Below are positions 16,557-24,876 of a DNA stretch of 64,000 bases, piece after piece. This stretch comes from Halogeometricum sp. S1BR25-6 (GTDB taxonomy: Archaea > Halobacteriota > Halobacteria > Halobacteriales > Haloferacaceae), in contig NZ_JAMQOP010000001.1 in NCBI RefSeq assembly GCF_031624495.1, forward strand, positions 992,001 through 1,056,000, in the 5' to 3' direction. The first letter of the stretch is position 1, and each line of letters opens with the position of its first letter. Below the pieces are notes generated by a model that was given only the letters and a program-made list of their open reading frames with translations, was not told the origin of the DNA and ran no database searches. The position numbers and the translations under genes are program-made.

Positions 16557-17480
16557 ATGAAACTCCGAACGATAGCCGGCGGAGTCGTCGCCGGCGTCGG
16601 CGCCGTCGCCGCCGCGAACGCCGTCCTCTCGCGTCGCGCGCCGCCACTCGAACCGGCCCTGTCGGGCGAACAGCACACCTACCGCTGGCGCGGCATCGAC
16701 GTCCGCTACGCCGAGGCGGGCGACGAGGGGAACCCGACGCTGGTCCTCCTGCACGGCGTCAACGCCGCCGCCTCGAACGGCGAGTTCCGCGAGGTGTTCG
16801 ACGAACTCGCGGAGGACTACCACGTCGTCGCCCCCGACCTGCCCGGATTCGGCACCTCCGACCGGCCGCAACTGCGCTACTCGGCGGCGCTGTACGAGGA
16901 CTTCGTCGGCGAGTTCGTCTCGGAGTACGACGACCCCGCCGTCGTCGCCTCCTCGCTCACCGCCGCCTACCTCGTCGGCGCCGACCCCGACGTCTCGCGC
17001 ATGATACTCGTCTGTCCGACCGAACGCGGCGGCCCGGACCCGATGCAGTGGCTCCGCGAACTGATTCGGACACCGCTCGTCGGCGAGGCCGTCTTCAACC
17101 TCCTCGGCTCGAAGCCGTCCATCCGCTACTTCAACGCCGACCACGGCTACGCGGACCCCTCGCGCGTCTCCGAGGAGTGGATGAACTACGAGTGGCGCAC
17201 CGCCCACCAGAAGAACGCGCGGTTCGCGCCGGCGTCGTTCATCAGCGGCTACCTCAACTCCGAGGTGGACTTCGCGTCCGCGCTGGCGGAGACGGACGTA
17301 CCGGTGACGCTCGTCTGGGGCCGGGAGTCCGACCTCGTTCCCCTGAAGGACGGCCGCGAACTCGCGGAGGCGGCCGACTGCAAACTCGTCGTCTTTGACG
17401 ACGCGAAACTCCTGCCGCACGTCGAGTTCCCCGAGCAGTTCCTCTCGACCGTTCGGGAGGAGATGAACGTCGACGCGTAG
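16557..17480 (+). CDS. Alpha/beta hydrolase with N-terminal membrane segment
   Basis: A 307-aa hydrolase. The first 24 residues form a short hydrophobic segment that probably anchors or exports it. L-V-L-L-H-G-V-N (oxyanion hole) and V-V-A-P-D-L-P-G-F-G-T-S-D are standard. The nucleophile elbow reads A-S-S-L-T-A rather than the usual G-x-S-x-G. The acid is likely D in G-R-E-S-D-L-V-P and the base H in L-L-P-H-V-E-F-P. ATG 16557 lies 26 nt after the strong TATA box GCTATAATATC. Substrate unknown. Confidence 0.82.
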   Translation: MKLRTIAGGVVAGVGAVAAANAVLSRRAPPLEPALSGEQHTYRWRGIDVRYAEAGDEGNPTLVLLHGVNAAASNGEFREVFDELAEDYHVVAPDLPGFGTSDRPQLRYSAALYEDFVGEFVSEYDDPAVVASSLTAAYLVGADPDVSRMILVCPTERGGPDPMQWLRELIRTPLVGEAVFNLLGSKPSIRYFNADHGYADPSRVSEEWMNYEWRTAHQKNARFAPASFISGYLNSEVDFASALAETDVPVTLVWGRESDLVPLKDGRELAEAADCKLVVFDDAKLLPHVEFPEQFLSTVREEMNVDA

Positions 17481-17541
17481 GCGCCTCTCACTTCTTCCGT
17501 CCCGTCTCCCCGTCCGCCGCCTTCCGTCCGCTACCGTTCCC

Positions 17542-17916
17542 CTACCGCGGCCGGAACACGACCGTCGCGTCGCCCGTGTCGGGGTTCTCCGCCGTCTCGA
17601 CGCCCACGGAGAGGCCCGCGTCGACGTCCTCGCCCGACGCGTCGCGCAGGACGCCCGTGAGTCGCACGTCGCCGAACGACGCTATCGCGGTGACGTACGG
17701 CGTCTGCCCGTCGAAGTCCGGGCCGGCGACGTGGACCTCGGTGTACGTCTCGACGGCGCCCGTCTCCGGCAGCGGCGTCTCCGCCAACTCCGTCGCGCCG
17801 CAGTGCGGGCAGGTCCGCCGCGGCGGGAGCGACCCGTGTCCCTCGGGGCATTCGAGGTAGAACGCGTCGTCGGTGCCGAGGGCTTCGACCCACTCGTCGT
17901 AGCCGTGGTCGGTCAT
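17542..17916 (-). CDS. Zn-ribbon/OB-fold DUF35 protein, thiolase partner
   Basis: A 124-aa protein with an N-terminal rubredoxin-like zinc ribbon (C23, then C-P-H-C at 36-39) and a C-terminal OB fold (T-E-V-H-V-A-G-P onward). Such DUF35 proteins bind CoA and form complexes with thiolases and HMG-CoA synthase in archaea, channelling acyl-CoA intermediates. Its ATG overlaps the stop of the thiolase gene by 4 nt, so the pair is co-translated and very likely forms a complex. Confidence 0.88.
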   Translation of the reverse strand: MTDHGYDEWVEALGTDDAFYLECPEGHGSLPPRRTCPHCGATELAETPLPETGAVETYTEVHVAGPDFDGQTPYVTAIASFGDVRLTGVLRDASGEDVDAGLSVGVETAENPDTGDATVVFRPR

Positions 17917-19082
17917 TCGACCACCTCCAGCACGTGGACGACGGCGCTGGCGACGGTGCCGCCCGCGTTGTGCGTGACGCCGAGGCGCGGGTCCGAGAGG
18001 GCGTCGCTGTTGACGTGGTCGCCGCGGAGCAGTTTCGTCATCTCGACCACCTGCGCACCGCCGGTGGCGCCGACGGGGTGGCCCTTCGCCTTCAGGCCGC
18101 CCGAGAGGTTCACCGGCAAATCGCCGTCGCGCGTCGTCCGCCCCTCGCGCGCGGCCGAGATTCCCTCGCCGTGGTCGAACAGGCCGAGCGATTCCAGCGC
18201 CAGTACCTCGGCGATGGTGAAGCAGTCGTGCACCTCCGCGACGTCGACGTCGTCGGGGCCGACGCCGGCGTCGTCGTAGGCCGCCTCGGCCGCGTCTGTC
18301 GCGGCGGGCGTCCGCGAGAACGCCTCGCGGTCCTGCAGGGCGAGGTTGTCGCCGCCCTGTCCGCTCCCGGCGACTCTGATAGGAGCGTCGAGTCCGTGCT
18401 CCTCGGCGTAGTCGTCGCTGACGAGGACGACGGCGCTCGCCCCGTCGGTGATGGGGCAGGCGTCGAACAGGTGGAGGGGCGTCGCCACGGGCGGACTGTC
18501 CATCGACTCCTCGACCGTCACCTCCCGTCGGTACTGCGCGAACTCGTTCGGCACGGCGTTGGCGTGGTTCTTCACCGCGATATGGGCCAAATCCTCGCGC
18601 GACCCGCCGTACTCCTCGAAGTACGCGCGGGCCATCAGGGCGTACGCGCCGGGGAACGTCATGCCGGCGCGCACCTCGAACAGTTCGTCGGCGGCGATGG
18701 CCAACGACTCTGTCACCTCGGTCGTCGGGAGGTTCGTCATGCGCTCCATCCCGCCCGCGAGGAGCACGTCGTGCTCGCCCGCGCGGATGGCCTGCACGGC
18801 GTGTCTGACGGCCACCCCGGCCGAGGCGCACGCCGACTCGTGGCGCGTCGCGGGGCAGTCGAGGCCGGCGGCTTCGGCCATCAGCGGTCCTTGGTGTCCC
18901 TGTCGCTCCGCGAGGGCGCCCATGAAGTTCCCGTAGTGAAGTCCCTCGAACGCCTCGCGGGCGACGCCGCCGGCGTCTTCGCGCGCCGCCAGCGCGGCCT
19001 CGGCGAACAGGTCCCGTCCCGTCCGCTCCGGTTGCCGCCCGAACGGCGTGAGACCGACTCCGGCGATTCGAACGTCGTTCAT
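17913..19082 (-). CDS. Thiolase family protein (acetyl-CoA C-acyltransferase, SCP-x type)
   Basis: A 389-aa thiolase. The nucleophilic C85 lies in H-E-S-A-C-A-S-A-G. Further active-site segments are E-V-H-D-C-F, G-L-K-A-K-G-H-P-V-G-A-T-G and H-N-A-G-G-T. The HDCF form (not the NEAF of bacterial acetoacetyl-CoA thiolases) is the SCP-x/archaeal type. It is first gene of a two-gene unit with the DUF35 protein. Role: condensation or cleavage of acyl-CoA, in mevalonate precursor supply or fatty-acid turnover; the sequence cannot choose. Confidence 0.92.
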   Translation of the reverse strand: MNDVRIAGVGLTPFGRQPERTGRDLFAEAALAAREDAGGVAREAFEGLHYGNFMGALAERQGHQGPLMAEAAGLDCPATRHESACASAGVAVRHAVQAIRAGEHDVLLAGGMERMTNLPTTEVTESLAIAADELFEVRAGMTFPGAYALMARAYFEEYGGSREDLAHIAVKNHANAVPNEFAQYRREVTVEESMDSPPVATPLHLFDACPITDGASAVVLVSDDYAEEHGLDAPIRVAGSGQGGDNLALQDREAFSRTPAATDAAEAAYDDAGVGPDDVDVAEVHDCFTIAEVLALESLGLFDHGEGISAAREGRTTRDGDLPVNLSGGLKAKGHPVGATGGAQVVEMTKLLRGDHVNSDALSDPRLGVTHNAGGTVASAVVHVLEVVE

Positions 19083-19260
19083 GCACGAACGTAGGTGACA
19101 AACGACCTATGAACCTGCCGGACGCGGCGGCCCGTTGCGAGGGGCCTTCGGACCGCGGGAGCGACCCGTGGCCGTCCTCGCGGCGCGCCCGAGAGAACCG
19201 AAACCGGCCGTCGACGCGGGACACCCAAACGGTTAGTTTCTCCTCGGTGGACGTGCGCAC

Positions 19261-20568
19261 ATGACAACCTGGATCGGCGAGACGTTCACCAGCGACTTCG
19301 GTTGGGACCTCCTCGAATCGCTCGCGGACGTCGGCGACCGGATGGCCGGGTCGCCCGGCGAACGCGAGGCGATGGAACTGACGCGCGAGGCCTTCGAGGC
19401 GGCCGGCGCGCGCGACGCGCGAATCGACACGTTCGACATTCAGGGGTGGGAGCGCGGCGACAGCGCCGTCCGCGTCGAGGGGACGACGCAGGACTGCATC
19501 GCCCTGCCGCGCAGTCCCTCCGCGACGGCGGCGGGCGAGTTCGTCGACCTCGGCTACGGCCTCCCGGAGGACTTCGAGGCGGACCTCTCCGGGAAGGTGG
19601 TGATGGTCTCCTCGACCGTCCCCGACCACTACGAGCGGTTCATCCACCGCCGCGAGAAGTACTACCACGCCGTCGAGGCGGGCGCCGCGGCGTTCGTCTT
19701 CGCCAACCACGTCGAGGGCTGTCTCCCCCCGACGGGGAGCGTCGGCACCGAGGAGGCGCCCGTCGGAGAGATACCCGCCGTCGGCGTCAGCAAGGAGGTG
19801 GGCGCCCGCCTCGTCCGGCGTTTCGAGGGCGAGGAACTGACGGTTGAGGTCGACTGCGAGACGCCGGACGCCGAGAGCGGCAACGTCCACGCCGAACTCG
19901 GCCCCGACACCGACGAAGAGGTGCTCGTCACCGGCCACCTCGACGCGCACGACATCGCCGAGGGGGCGTGGGACAACGGGTCCGGCACCGCGATGGCGGC
20001 CGAACTCGCGCGCGTCCTCGTCGACCGGGAGGACGAACTCGACACGCGCGTCCGCTTCGTCGTCTTCGGCGCCGAGGAGGTCGGACTCGTCGGGTCGACC
20101 CACGAATCCGAGCGGTTGGGCGAGGACAGGGCGAACGTCAGGGCCGTCGTCAACCACGACGGCGTCGTCTTCGGCCGGACGCTGAAGTTCGACTACCACG
20201 GCTTCGAGGAACTCGAATCGACCGCCGAGGCGGTCGGCGACCGGTTCGACCACCCGGTGTCGACGAACCCCGAACTCGTTCCGCACAGCGACCACTGGCC
20301 GTTCACCCGGTGGGGCGTGCCGGGTTACATGGTCTCCTGCGAGACGGAGGGTCGCGGCCGCGGGTGGGGCCACACGTTCGCAGACACCCTCGACAAACTG
20401 GAGGTGCGCAACCTCCGCGAGCAGGCGATTCTGTTGGCGGACCTCGTCGTCGACCTGGCCGACGAAGGGACCGAGATACCGCACAAGGAGGCCTCGGAGA
20501 TGGCGGACCGACTCGAAGACGAGGACCTCGCGGCGGGAATGCGGATTACGGGCGACTGGCCGTACTGA
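19261..20568 (+). CDS. M28 family metallopeptidase with PA domain
   Basis: A 435-aa zinc aminopeptidase-like protein. Residues about 80-215 are a PA (protease-associated) insert. The di-zinc core is visible: H and D in T-G-H-L-D-A-H-D, W-D-N-G-S-G (bridging Asp), G-A-E-E-V-G-L (catalytic and metal Glu), V-N-H-D (Asp), and G-H-T-F-A-D-T (His). No signal peptide, so it is probably cytoplasmic. ATG 19261 starts the usual helix; the intergenic region upstream holds TTAG-type TATA-like sequence 25-30 nt away. Confidence 0.9.
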   Translation: MTTWIGETFTSDFGWDLLESLADVGDRMAGSPGEREAMELTREAFEAAGARDARIDTFDIQGWERGDSAVRVEGTTQDCIALPRSPSATAAGEFVDLGYGLPEDFEADLSGKVVMVSSTVPDHYERFIHRREKYYHAVEAGAAAFVFANHVEGCLPPTGSVGTEEAPVGEIPAVGVSKEVGARLVRRFEGEELTVEVDCETPDAESGNVHAELGPDTDEEVLVTGHLDAHDIAEGAWDNGSGTAMAAELARVLVDREDELDTRVRFVVFGAEEVGLVGSTHESERLGEDRANVRAVVNHDGVVFGRTLKFDYHGFEELESTAEAVGDRFDHPVSTNPELVPHSDHWPFTRWGVPGYMVSCETEGRGRGWGHTFADTLDKLEVRNLREQAILLADLVVDLADEGTEIPHKEASEMADRLEDEDLAAGMRITGDWPY

Positions 20569-20612
20569 CCGCGACCTCTTCGGAGACAGCGAGAGGGCCG
20601 AACCGTCGGGTC

Positions 20613-20617
20613 TTTTA
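20613..20617 (+). promoter_or_regulatory. TATA box positioned for the mini-ORF at 20642
   Basis: TTTTA within TCTTTTACC lies about 27 nt before ATG 20642, not before the GTG of the NAD-kinase-like gene (59 nt). It predicts a leaderless transcript starting at or next to the mini-ORF start codon. Confidence 0.55.
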
Positions 20618-20641
20618 CCGCGCCGACTGTACCCGAACACG

Positions 20642-20677
20642 ATGTCTCGAAGAGGCGCGCCGGAGGCCGGAGCGTGA
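20642..20677 (+). CDS. Predicted leaderless 11-codon upstream mini-ORF
   Basis: ATG 20642 opens an ORF encoding M-S-R-R-G-A-P-E-A-G-A and stops at TGA 20675-20677, overlapping the GTG start (20674) of the next gene as GTGA. A Shine-Dalgarno GGAGG (20662-20666) inside it is well spaced for the GTG. With the TATA box at 20613 this predicts that ribosomes start on the mini-ORF and re-initiate on the main gene. Whether the peptide has its own function is unknown. Confidence 0.45.
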   Translation: MSRRGAPEAGA

Positions 20678-21471
20678 CCCGCGACGCGCCCGTCGTGGTC
20701 GTCCGCGGCGGCGACGGAGACGCCGACGCCGACGCGGTGGCGGACGCCGTGGCGGCCGCCGGCGGCGTCGTCCGTCGCGACGCGCGGGGCGAGGCGGGAC
20801 GGGACGCGTACGACCGGTCCGGAGGCGCCGACCCGAGCGATCCGGCCGAGCGAGCGAACGCGGACGCGGATGCGGACGCCCTCTTCGCCGTCGGCGAGGA
20901 CGCCCTCCTCTCGCTGGCCGCCGTGGACGTGTCGACGCCGATTCTCCCGGTCGACTGCGCCGTCGGCCACCGGTCGGTCCCCGCGGACCGCGTCGGCGAG
21001 GCGGTTCGACGGCTCCGCTCGGCGGAGACGCGCGTGGTCTCGCACCCCGCCCTCTCCGTCGCCGTCGACGGCGAGGCGGCGGGCACCGCGCTCGCCGACG
21101 TGACGCTCATGACCGACGCCCCGGCGCGCATCTCCGAGTACGCCATCTCGACGCCCCGAGAGCGCGTCGACTCTTTCCGCGCGGACGGCGTGGTCGTCGC
21201 CACACCCCTCGGCAGCACCGGCTACGCGCGCGCGGCCGGCGGTCCGACGCTCGCGCCCGACACGGGTGTCGTCGCCGTCCCCATCGCTCCGTACACGACG
21301 CTTCCGGATTCGTGGGTGTTCCGCCTCCCGGTCGCTCTCTCGGTCGAACGCGACGAGGCGTCCGTCTCGCTCATCGTCGACGCCGAGGAGCGTCGACCGG
21401 TTCCGCCGCACGCCCCCGTCGAACTCGCCGTGAACGGACACCTGCCGTTCCTCCGTCTCGACGACTCGTAG
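20674..21471 (+). CDS. NAD kinase-like protein with degenerate nucleotide motif
   Basis: A 265-aa protein with the C-terminal half of NAD kinases: T-D-A-P-A-R-I-S-E-Y-A, then A-D-G-V-V-V-A-T-P-L-G-S-T-G-Y (the conserved GSTxY segment) and a beta-rich end. The N-terminal G-G-D-G-T motif that binds and positions the phosphate donor is replaced by V-G-E-D-A-L-L. It may be an inactive paralogue, a regulator, or use a changed mechanism. GTG 20674 is preceded by GGAGG; there is no in-frame ATG near. Upstream coupling to a mini-ORF is described separately. Confidence 0.75.
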   Translation: MTRDAPVVVVRGGDGDADADAVADAVAAAGGVVRRDARGEAGRDAYDRSGGADPSDPAERANADADADALFAVGEDALLSLAAVDVSTPILPVDCAVGHRSVPADRVGEAVRRLRSAETRVVSHPALSVAVDGEAAGTALADVTLMTDAPARISEYAISTPRERVDSFRADGVVVATPLGSTGYARAAGGPTLAPDTGVVAVPIAPYTTLPDSWVFRLPVALSVERDEASVSLIVDAEERRPVPPHAPVELAVNGHLPFLRLDDS

Positions 21472-21572
21472 CGCGCCGCCGGCGTCCGCCCGCCGCGGCG
21501 AACCCGCCGGTCACGAGACCCTGTCGTTGCGTCGTACGAGAAGAAGCCCGCCGGGAGCGGAGCCGTCGCGCC

Positions 21573-22022
21573 TCAGATGACGGCGTTCCAGACGGGGGCG
21601 ATGACGAAGAAGAGACTCTGGTACGCCGCGTACAGAAGCACGAGGACGGACGCCCCGAGCGCCGCTTTCGGGCGTTCGAGTTCGAGCGCCTTCGAGCGCG
21701 CCTCGACGCGGCGCGACTCGAACTCGAAGAAGTCGGTGAGGAACAGACCGAGCACGAGCACCGACAGCACCGTTCCCGGGTGCGGGTCGATGAGGAGGAA
21801 CAGGAACGACGCGAACACGAGGAGCAGCGTCGTCACGGTGTGCGGGAGGAACCGCGAGAGCGTCTCGTCGCCGTCGTCCTCGTCGGCCTGCTTGACGTGC
21901 GAGCGGTGCGCGAGTATCCGCGTCACCATGTTGGCGAGGACCAGCACCACGATGGCGTACTTGAGCGCCGGTTCGATGGCGTCGATGCCATCGAGTGGGA
22001 CGAGGAACTGTAGCGGTTGCAT
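21573..22022 (-). CDS. Haloarchaeal membrane protein of the cytochrome b locus (149 aa)
   Basis: A 149-aa protein with four predicted transmembrane segments, one of them preceded by F-L-P-H-T-V-T-T. It has two charged loops (H-V-K-Q-A-D-E-D-D-G-D-E and R-R-V-E-A-R-S-K-A-L-E-L-E). No enzyme motif is seen. It is the last gene on the minus strand after the cytochrome b genes, separated by about 110 nt from the next, so it may be part of that unit or have its own promoter. I recognise it only as a conserved haloarchaeal family. Confidence 0.7.
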   Translation of the reverse strand: MQPLQFLVPLDGIDAIEPALKYAIVVLVLANMVTRILAHRSHVKQADEDDGDETLSRFLPHTVTTLLLVFASFLFLLIDPHPGTVLSVLVLGLFLTDFFEFESRRVEARSKALELERPKAALGASVLVLLYAAYQSLFFVIAPVWNAVI

Positions 22023-22134
22023 ACCCCACTCTCCGTGTACGACTCATTAGAGTTTTTCCAATCCGGCGCGCCCGCGGGCCGTCGCTCGCGGCGTCCGCGG
22101 ACTGTCCGACCGAGAGGCTGAGGAGAAAAGGGGG

Positions 22135-22407
22135 TTACTGCGAGCGCCGGTCGCGGACGGCCGAACGCGCCTGCCGCCCGGCGGGGATGAGCACCCAGAA
22201 CGTCAGCGCGCCGAGGAGCGCGAAGTAGAGTAACGCGTCCATCAGCGCGATGCCCATCGCGTCGAACAGCGTCCCCCCGCCGGAGGCGGGTTCGATGAGC
22301 TGTTTGCTGCTCTCGAAACTGCTCGTTCGGTACCACCCGGCCAGCACCATCCATCCGAGGCCCGCGGCGGTGAAGATACCGAGTCCCTTGATGAACTCGT
22401 CAGCCAT
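22135..22407 (-). CDS. Small membrane protein of the cytochrome b locus (90 aa)
   Basis: A 90-aa protein with two hydrophobic segments (about 8-25 and 55-76) around a polar loop containing Q-L-I-E-P-A-S-G-G-G, ending in an Arg-rich cytoplasmic tail. Its ATG lies inside the end of the preceding gene (8-nt overlap), so it is co-translated with it. Position suggests an accessory subunit of the cytochrome bc-like complex; nothing in the sequence binds a cofactor. Confidence 0.75.
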   Translation of the reverse strand: MADEFIKGLGIFTAAGLGWMVLAGWYRTSSFESSKQLIEPASGGGTLFDAMGIALMDALLYFALLGALTFWVLIPAGRQARSAVRDRRSQ

Positions 22408-22822
22408 TGTTATCTGAGGGTTCGTCGGAGTCCTCTTGAGACTTTCCCATTCCTTGGGCCCGGAAGCGCGTCCCGAGGGTGTACACTCCGGCGCCGAAGC
22501 CGATACCGGCGAGTCCGACGACGGCCAGCACCGTGCTCATCACGCCGTCGGCCACCGAGACGCCGACGACGCCCAGCGCTCCCGTCACGATGGCGCCGAG
22601 AAAGCTCACGTTCAGCGTCGCCGCGTCGAGGAACATGAAGCCGACGACGACGCTTCCGACGGCGATGAGCGTCGAGAACACGGTCACCGTCTTGTACAGA
22701 CGCATCGGGACGACCACGTCCCGTCGGCCGCGGCGGTTCCCGCTTCCGCTCCCGTCCCCGCGTTCGTCCCCGTCGCTCGGGGTCGGCGCGGCGTCGACGC
22801 TCGTCCCGTCTCCGTCGGTCAT
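22400..22822 (-). CDS. Membrane protein of the cytochrome b locus (140 aa)
   Basis: A 140-aa protein with an acidic, Gly/Ser-rich N-terminal region (about 40 residues) followed by three hydrophobic segments and a charged tail. ATG 22820-22822 is taken because it gives the acidic cytoplasmic N-terminus; the same frame stays open further upstream but there overlaps the cytochrome b C-terminal gene in another frame. The stop overlaps the next gene by 8 nt. Probably an accessory subunit; no cofactor motif. Confidence 0.72.
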   Translation of the reverse strand: MTDGDGTSVDAAPTPSDGDERGDGSGSGNRRGRRDVVVPMRLYKTVTVFSTLIAVGSVVVGFMFLDAATLNVSFLGAIVTGALGVVGVSVADGVMSTVLAVVGLAGIGFGAGVYTLGTRFRAQGMGKSQEDSDEPSDNNG

Positions 22823-22902
22823 CGACGAACGTTCGGGCGGAGAGAAAAAGGGCCTTTCGCGATTCGGCGAAACCGCGGGGCAGTCGGACGGGCTACTTCG
22901 GA

Positions 22903-23670
22903 CTACTTCGGCGGTCGGAGCCGGTAGTAGCGCTTGTTGAGGTCGTACATGTACCCCTCGCGCATCGTCTTCAGCACCGCGTACGTCACGAGGCCGGCGA
23001 CGATGGGCGCGAGGAACGTCAGGTCGAACAGCAGGTCGACGTTCCCCGGGAAGAGGTTCTTGACCGCCAGGATGCTGATGGTGAACGCGAAGACGACGCC
23101 GGCGATGCCGACGGCGGCCCAGAACGGCTGCTCGACCGGTCTGCGCGCGCTCCCCTTGTTGAGGAACGGTACCATCGCGATGAAGCCGACGACGACGCCG
23201 TTGGCGAGCACGCCGTACGTCCGGTCGGCCGTCAGTTTCGTCCCGCCGAGGATGGATAGCTCGGGGTTGAGCGGACCGAGCTTCAACAGGCCGAACGACC
23301 AGTAGAGATACCAGTCGGGCAGGATGATGGCGGGGGTGGAACTCGGGTTCGCCGGCGGGCCGATGTGCATCGGCAGCGTTGCCGAGAGGAACAGCACCAT
23401 CCCGGTGAAGAAGCTGGCTATCGCGAGGTTTCGGATGACCTCGTGGGGCCACGTCGGGAACGCGAGGACGTCGCGTTCGACGTAGTCCGACGCTTGGCGC
23501 ATGTCTTGGTCTTCGCGCCGGGAGCGCTCGAAGTACTCGTACGTGAGTCGCGAGAGACCCACCTTCCGCTCCTTGCGCTCGCGCCACGTCGGCGTCTCGT
23601 CGTCCGGCGCGACGATGCCACTTCCGTCCGATCGCACGTCGTCGTCTGTGTTGGGTTCGTTTTCGGTCAT
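22903..23670 (-). CDS. petD: Cytochrome b, C-terminal domain subunit (subunit IV/PetD-like)
   Basis: A 255-aa protein with an 80-residue acidic/basic cytoplasmic N-terminus and about four transmembrane helices. The Qo-site motif is P-D-W-Y (118-121) in I-I-L-P-D-W-Y-L-Y-W-S-F. P-D-W-Y, rather than P-E-W-Y, is typical of menaquinol-oxidising low-potential complexes, which fits haloarchaeal menaquinones. It lies 10 nt after the N-terminal cytochrome b gene. Together they make a split, b6f-style cytochrome b. Confidence 0.9.
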   Translation of the reverse strand: MTENEPNTDDDVRSDGSGIVAPDDETPTWRERKERKVGLSRLTYEYFERSRREDQDMRQASDYVERDVLAFPTWPHEVIRNLAIASFFTGMVLFLSATLPMHIGPPANPSSTPAIILPDWYLYWSFGLLKLGPLNPELSILGGTKLTADRTYGVLANGVVVGFIAMVPFLNKGSARRPVEQPFWAAVGIAGVVFAFTISILAVKNLFPGNVDLLFDLTFLAPIVAGLVTYAVLKTMREGYMYDLNKRYYRLRPPK

Positions 23671-23680
23671 TGGTCTGATA

Positions 23681-24487
23681 TCAGTGCGGCTCCGCGATGC
23701 CCTGGACCCACACGATGCCGATGTGGATGGCGATGAGCGTGGTCACGACGAACGGCAACAGGAAGACGTGTATGATGTACATCCGTTGCAGCGTCGACTG
23801 GCTCAGCGAGAACCCGCCGAACAGCAGTTGCGCGACCCACTCGCCGATGAGCGGGATGGACAGCGACATCTCGACGCCGATCTGTCCCGCCCAGTAGGCC
23901 AGTTGGTCCCACGGGAGCAGGTAGCCGGTGTACCCGAACACCATCGTCAGACTGATGAGGATGATGCCGAGCAGCCAGTTGAGTTCGCGGGGTTCCTTGT
24001 AGGCGCCGGTGAAGTACACGCGGAGCATGTGGAGGAACACGGCGGCGACCATCACCTGCGCGGACCACCGGTGGATGGAACGCAGCATGAAGCCGAACTG
24101 CAGGTCGCGCATGATGAACGCGATGCTCTCGTAGGCGACGCTCCCGGCGGCCTCCGTCCCCGCCGCGGCCGACGGCGAGTAGTAGAAGCCGAGCAGTGCG
24201 CCGCTGATGGCGGCGATGACGTACGCGAGTGTCGAGAACAACCCGAGCGTGTACAGCGGGTACCAGTACCAGAACTTATTGTCGAGGTTGTACTGTTCGG
24301 TGTGACTCTTCGGCATCTGGAGGTTGACCCGGTAGTAGAGGGTCTCCATCAGCTCCAGGTAGTCGACGATGCGGAACCGCTTGTCGAGCCAGATGAGCGT
24401 CGTGAGGAACGTGGACTCCACCGGAGTGAGGTCCTTCTCCTTCATCCAGCCCTTGTGGTCATAGTCGTCTTTGCGTTCTAAACTCAT
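23681..24487 (-). CDS. petB: Cytochrome b, N-terminal diheme subunit (cytochrome b6/PetB-like)
   Basis: A 268-aa protein carrying both b hemes of a quinol:acceptor oxidoreductase. Four ligands are visible: H139 and H153 (spacing x13) and H240 and H255 (spacing x14). The x14 in the second pair is the cytochrome b6 pattern. W-L-L-G-I and G-Y-L-L-P-W-D-Q are conserved loops. ATG 24485-24487 is chosen over a longer reading because it lies just after the upstream stop. It is flanked by the PetD-like subunit and a small membrane protein. Confidence 0.92.
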   Translation of the reverse strand: MSLERKDDYDHKGWMKEKDLTPVESTFLTTLIWLDKRFRIVDYLELMETLYYRVNLQMPKSHTEQYNLDNKFWYWYPLYTLGLFSTLAYVIAAISGALLGFYYSPSAAAGTEAAGSVAYESIAFIMRDLQFGFMLRSIHRWSAQVMVAAVFLHMLRVYFTGAYKEPRELNWLLGIILISLTMVFGYTGYLLPWDQLAYWAGQIGVEMSLSIPLIGEWVAQLLFGGFSLSQSTLQRMYIIHVFLLPFVVTTLIAIHIGIVWVQGIAEPH

Positions 24488-24489
24488 TG

Positions 24490-24876
24490 TTACCTCTTGT
24501 AGTACGGGTAGACGGCCCGTTTGACCTGGTCCCACGCACCGGTCCCGAACTCGGTGCCTTCCACCTGGTCTTCACGGATGTAGACGTCTTCCCACTTTCG
24601 ACGGCGTTTCTTGACTATCATCACGTCCGGGAGGAACTCCTTGCGGTACAGCGCGAGGATGAACGCGAGGTCGATGAAGATGACGGCGAGGACGCCCCCG
24701 AGGAACATGTTCCCCGTGTCGGACAGCCCCCATCCGGAGACGAGTCCGTAGGTGAACATGAACACGAAGACGACCTCGATGATGGCCAGGAGGACGATGG
24801 CGATGGCCGCCGCGGTGCTCTCGCGGGCCGGTTCGTAGCGGTGGATGTCGCCGTAGGTGCTGCCACTGGAGGACAT
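24490..24876 (-). CDS. Two-helix membrane protein of the cytochrome b locus (128 aa)
   Basis: A 128-aa protein with two transmembrane helices (about 22-44 and 53-77) and a basic, aromatic C-terminal domain (K-K-R-R-R-K-W-E-D-V-Y and Y-P-Y-Y-K-R). It sits between halocyanin and cytochrome b genes with no intergenic space: its ATG is adjacent to the halocyanin stop and its own stop is 2 nt from the petB start. This packing implies a structural subunit of the complex. No cofactor motif. Confidence 0.78.
   Translation of the reverse strand: MSSSGSTYGDIHRYEPARESTAAAIAIVLLAIIEVVFVFMFTYGLVSGWGLSDTGNMFLGGVLAVIFIDLAFILALYRKEFLPDVMIVKKRRRKWEDVYIREDQVEGTEFGTGAWDQVKRAVYPYYKR

Noticed and set aside
17542-21441. 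1299-codon minus-strand open frame across several genes
   Set aside because: It spans the DUF35, thiolase, M28 and NAD-kinase-like genes. Only its last part, in the DUF35 gene, is real; the rest is an open shadow frame caused by high GC and rarity of stop codons.
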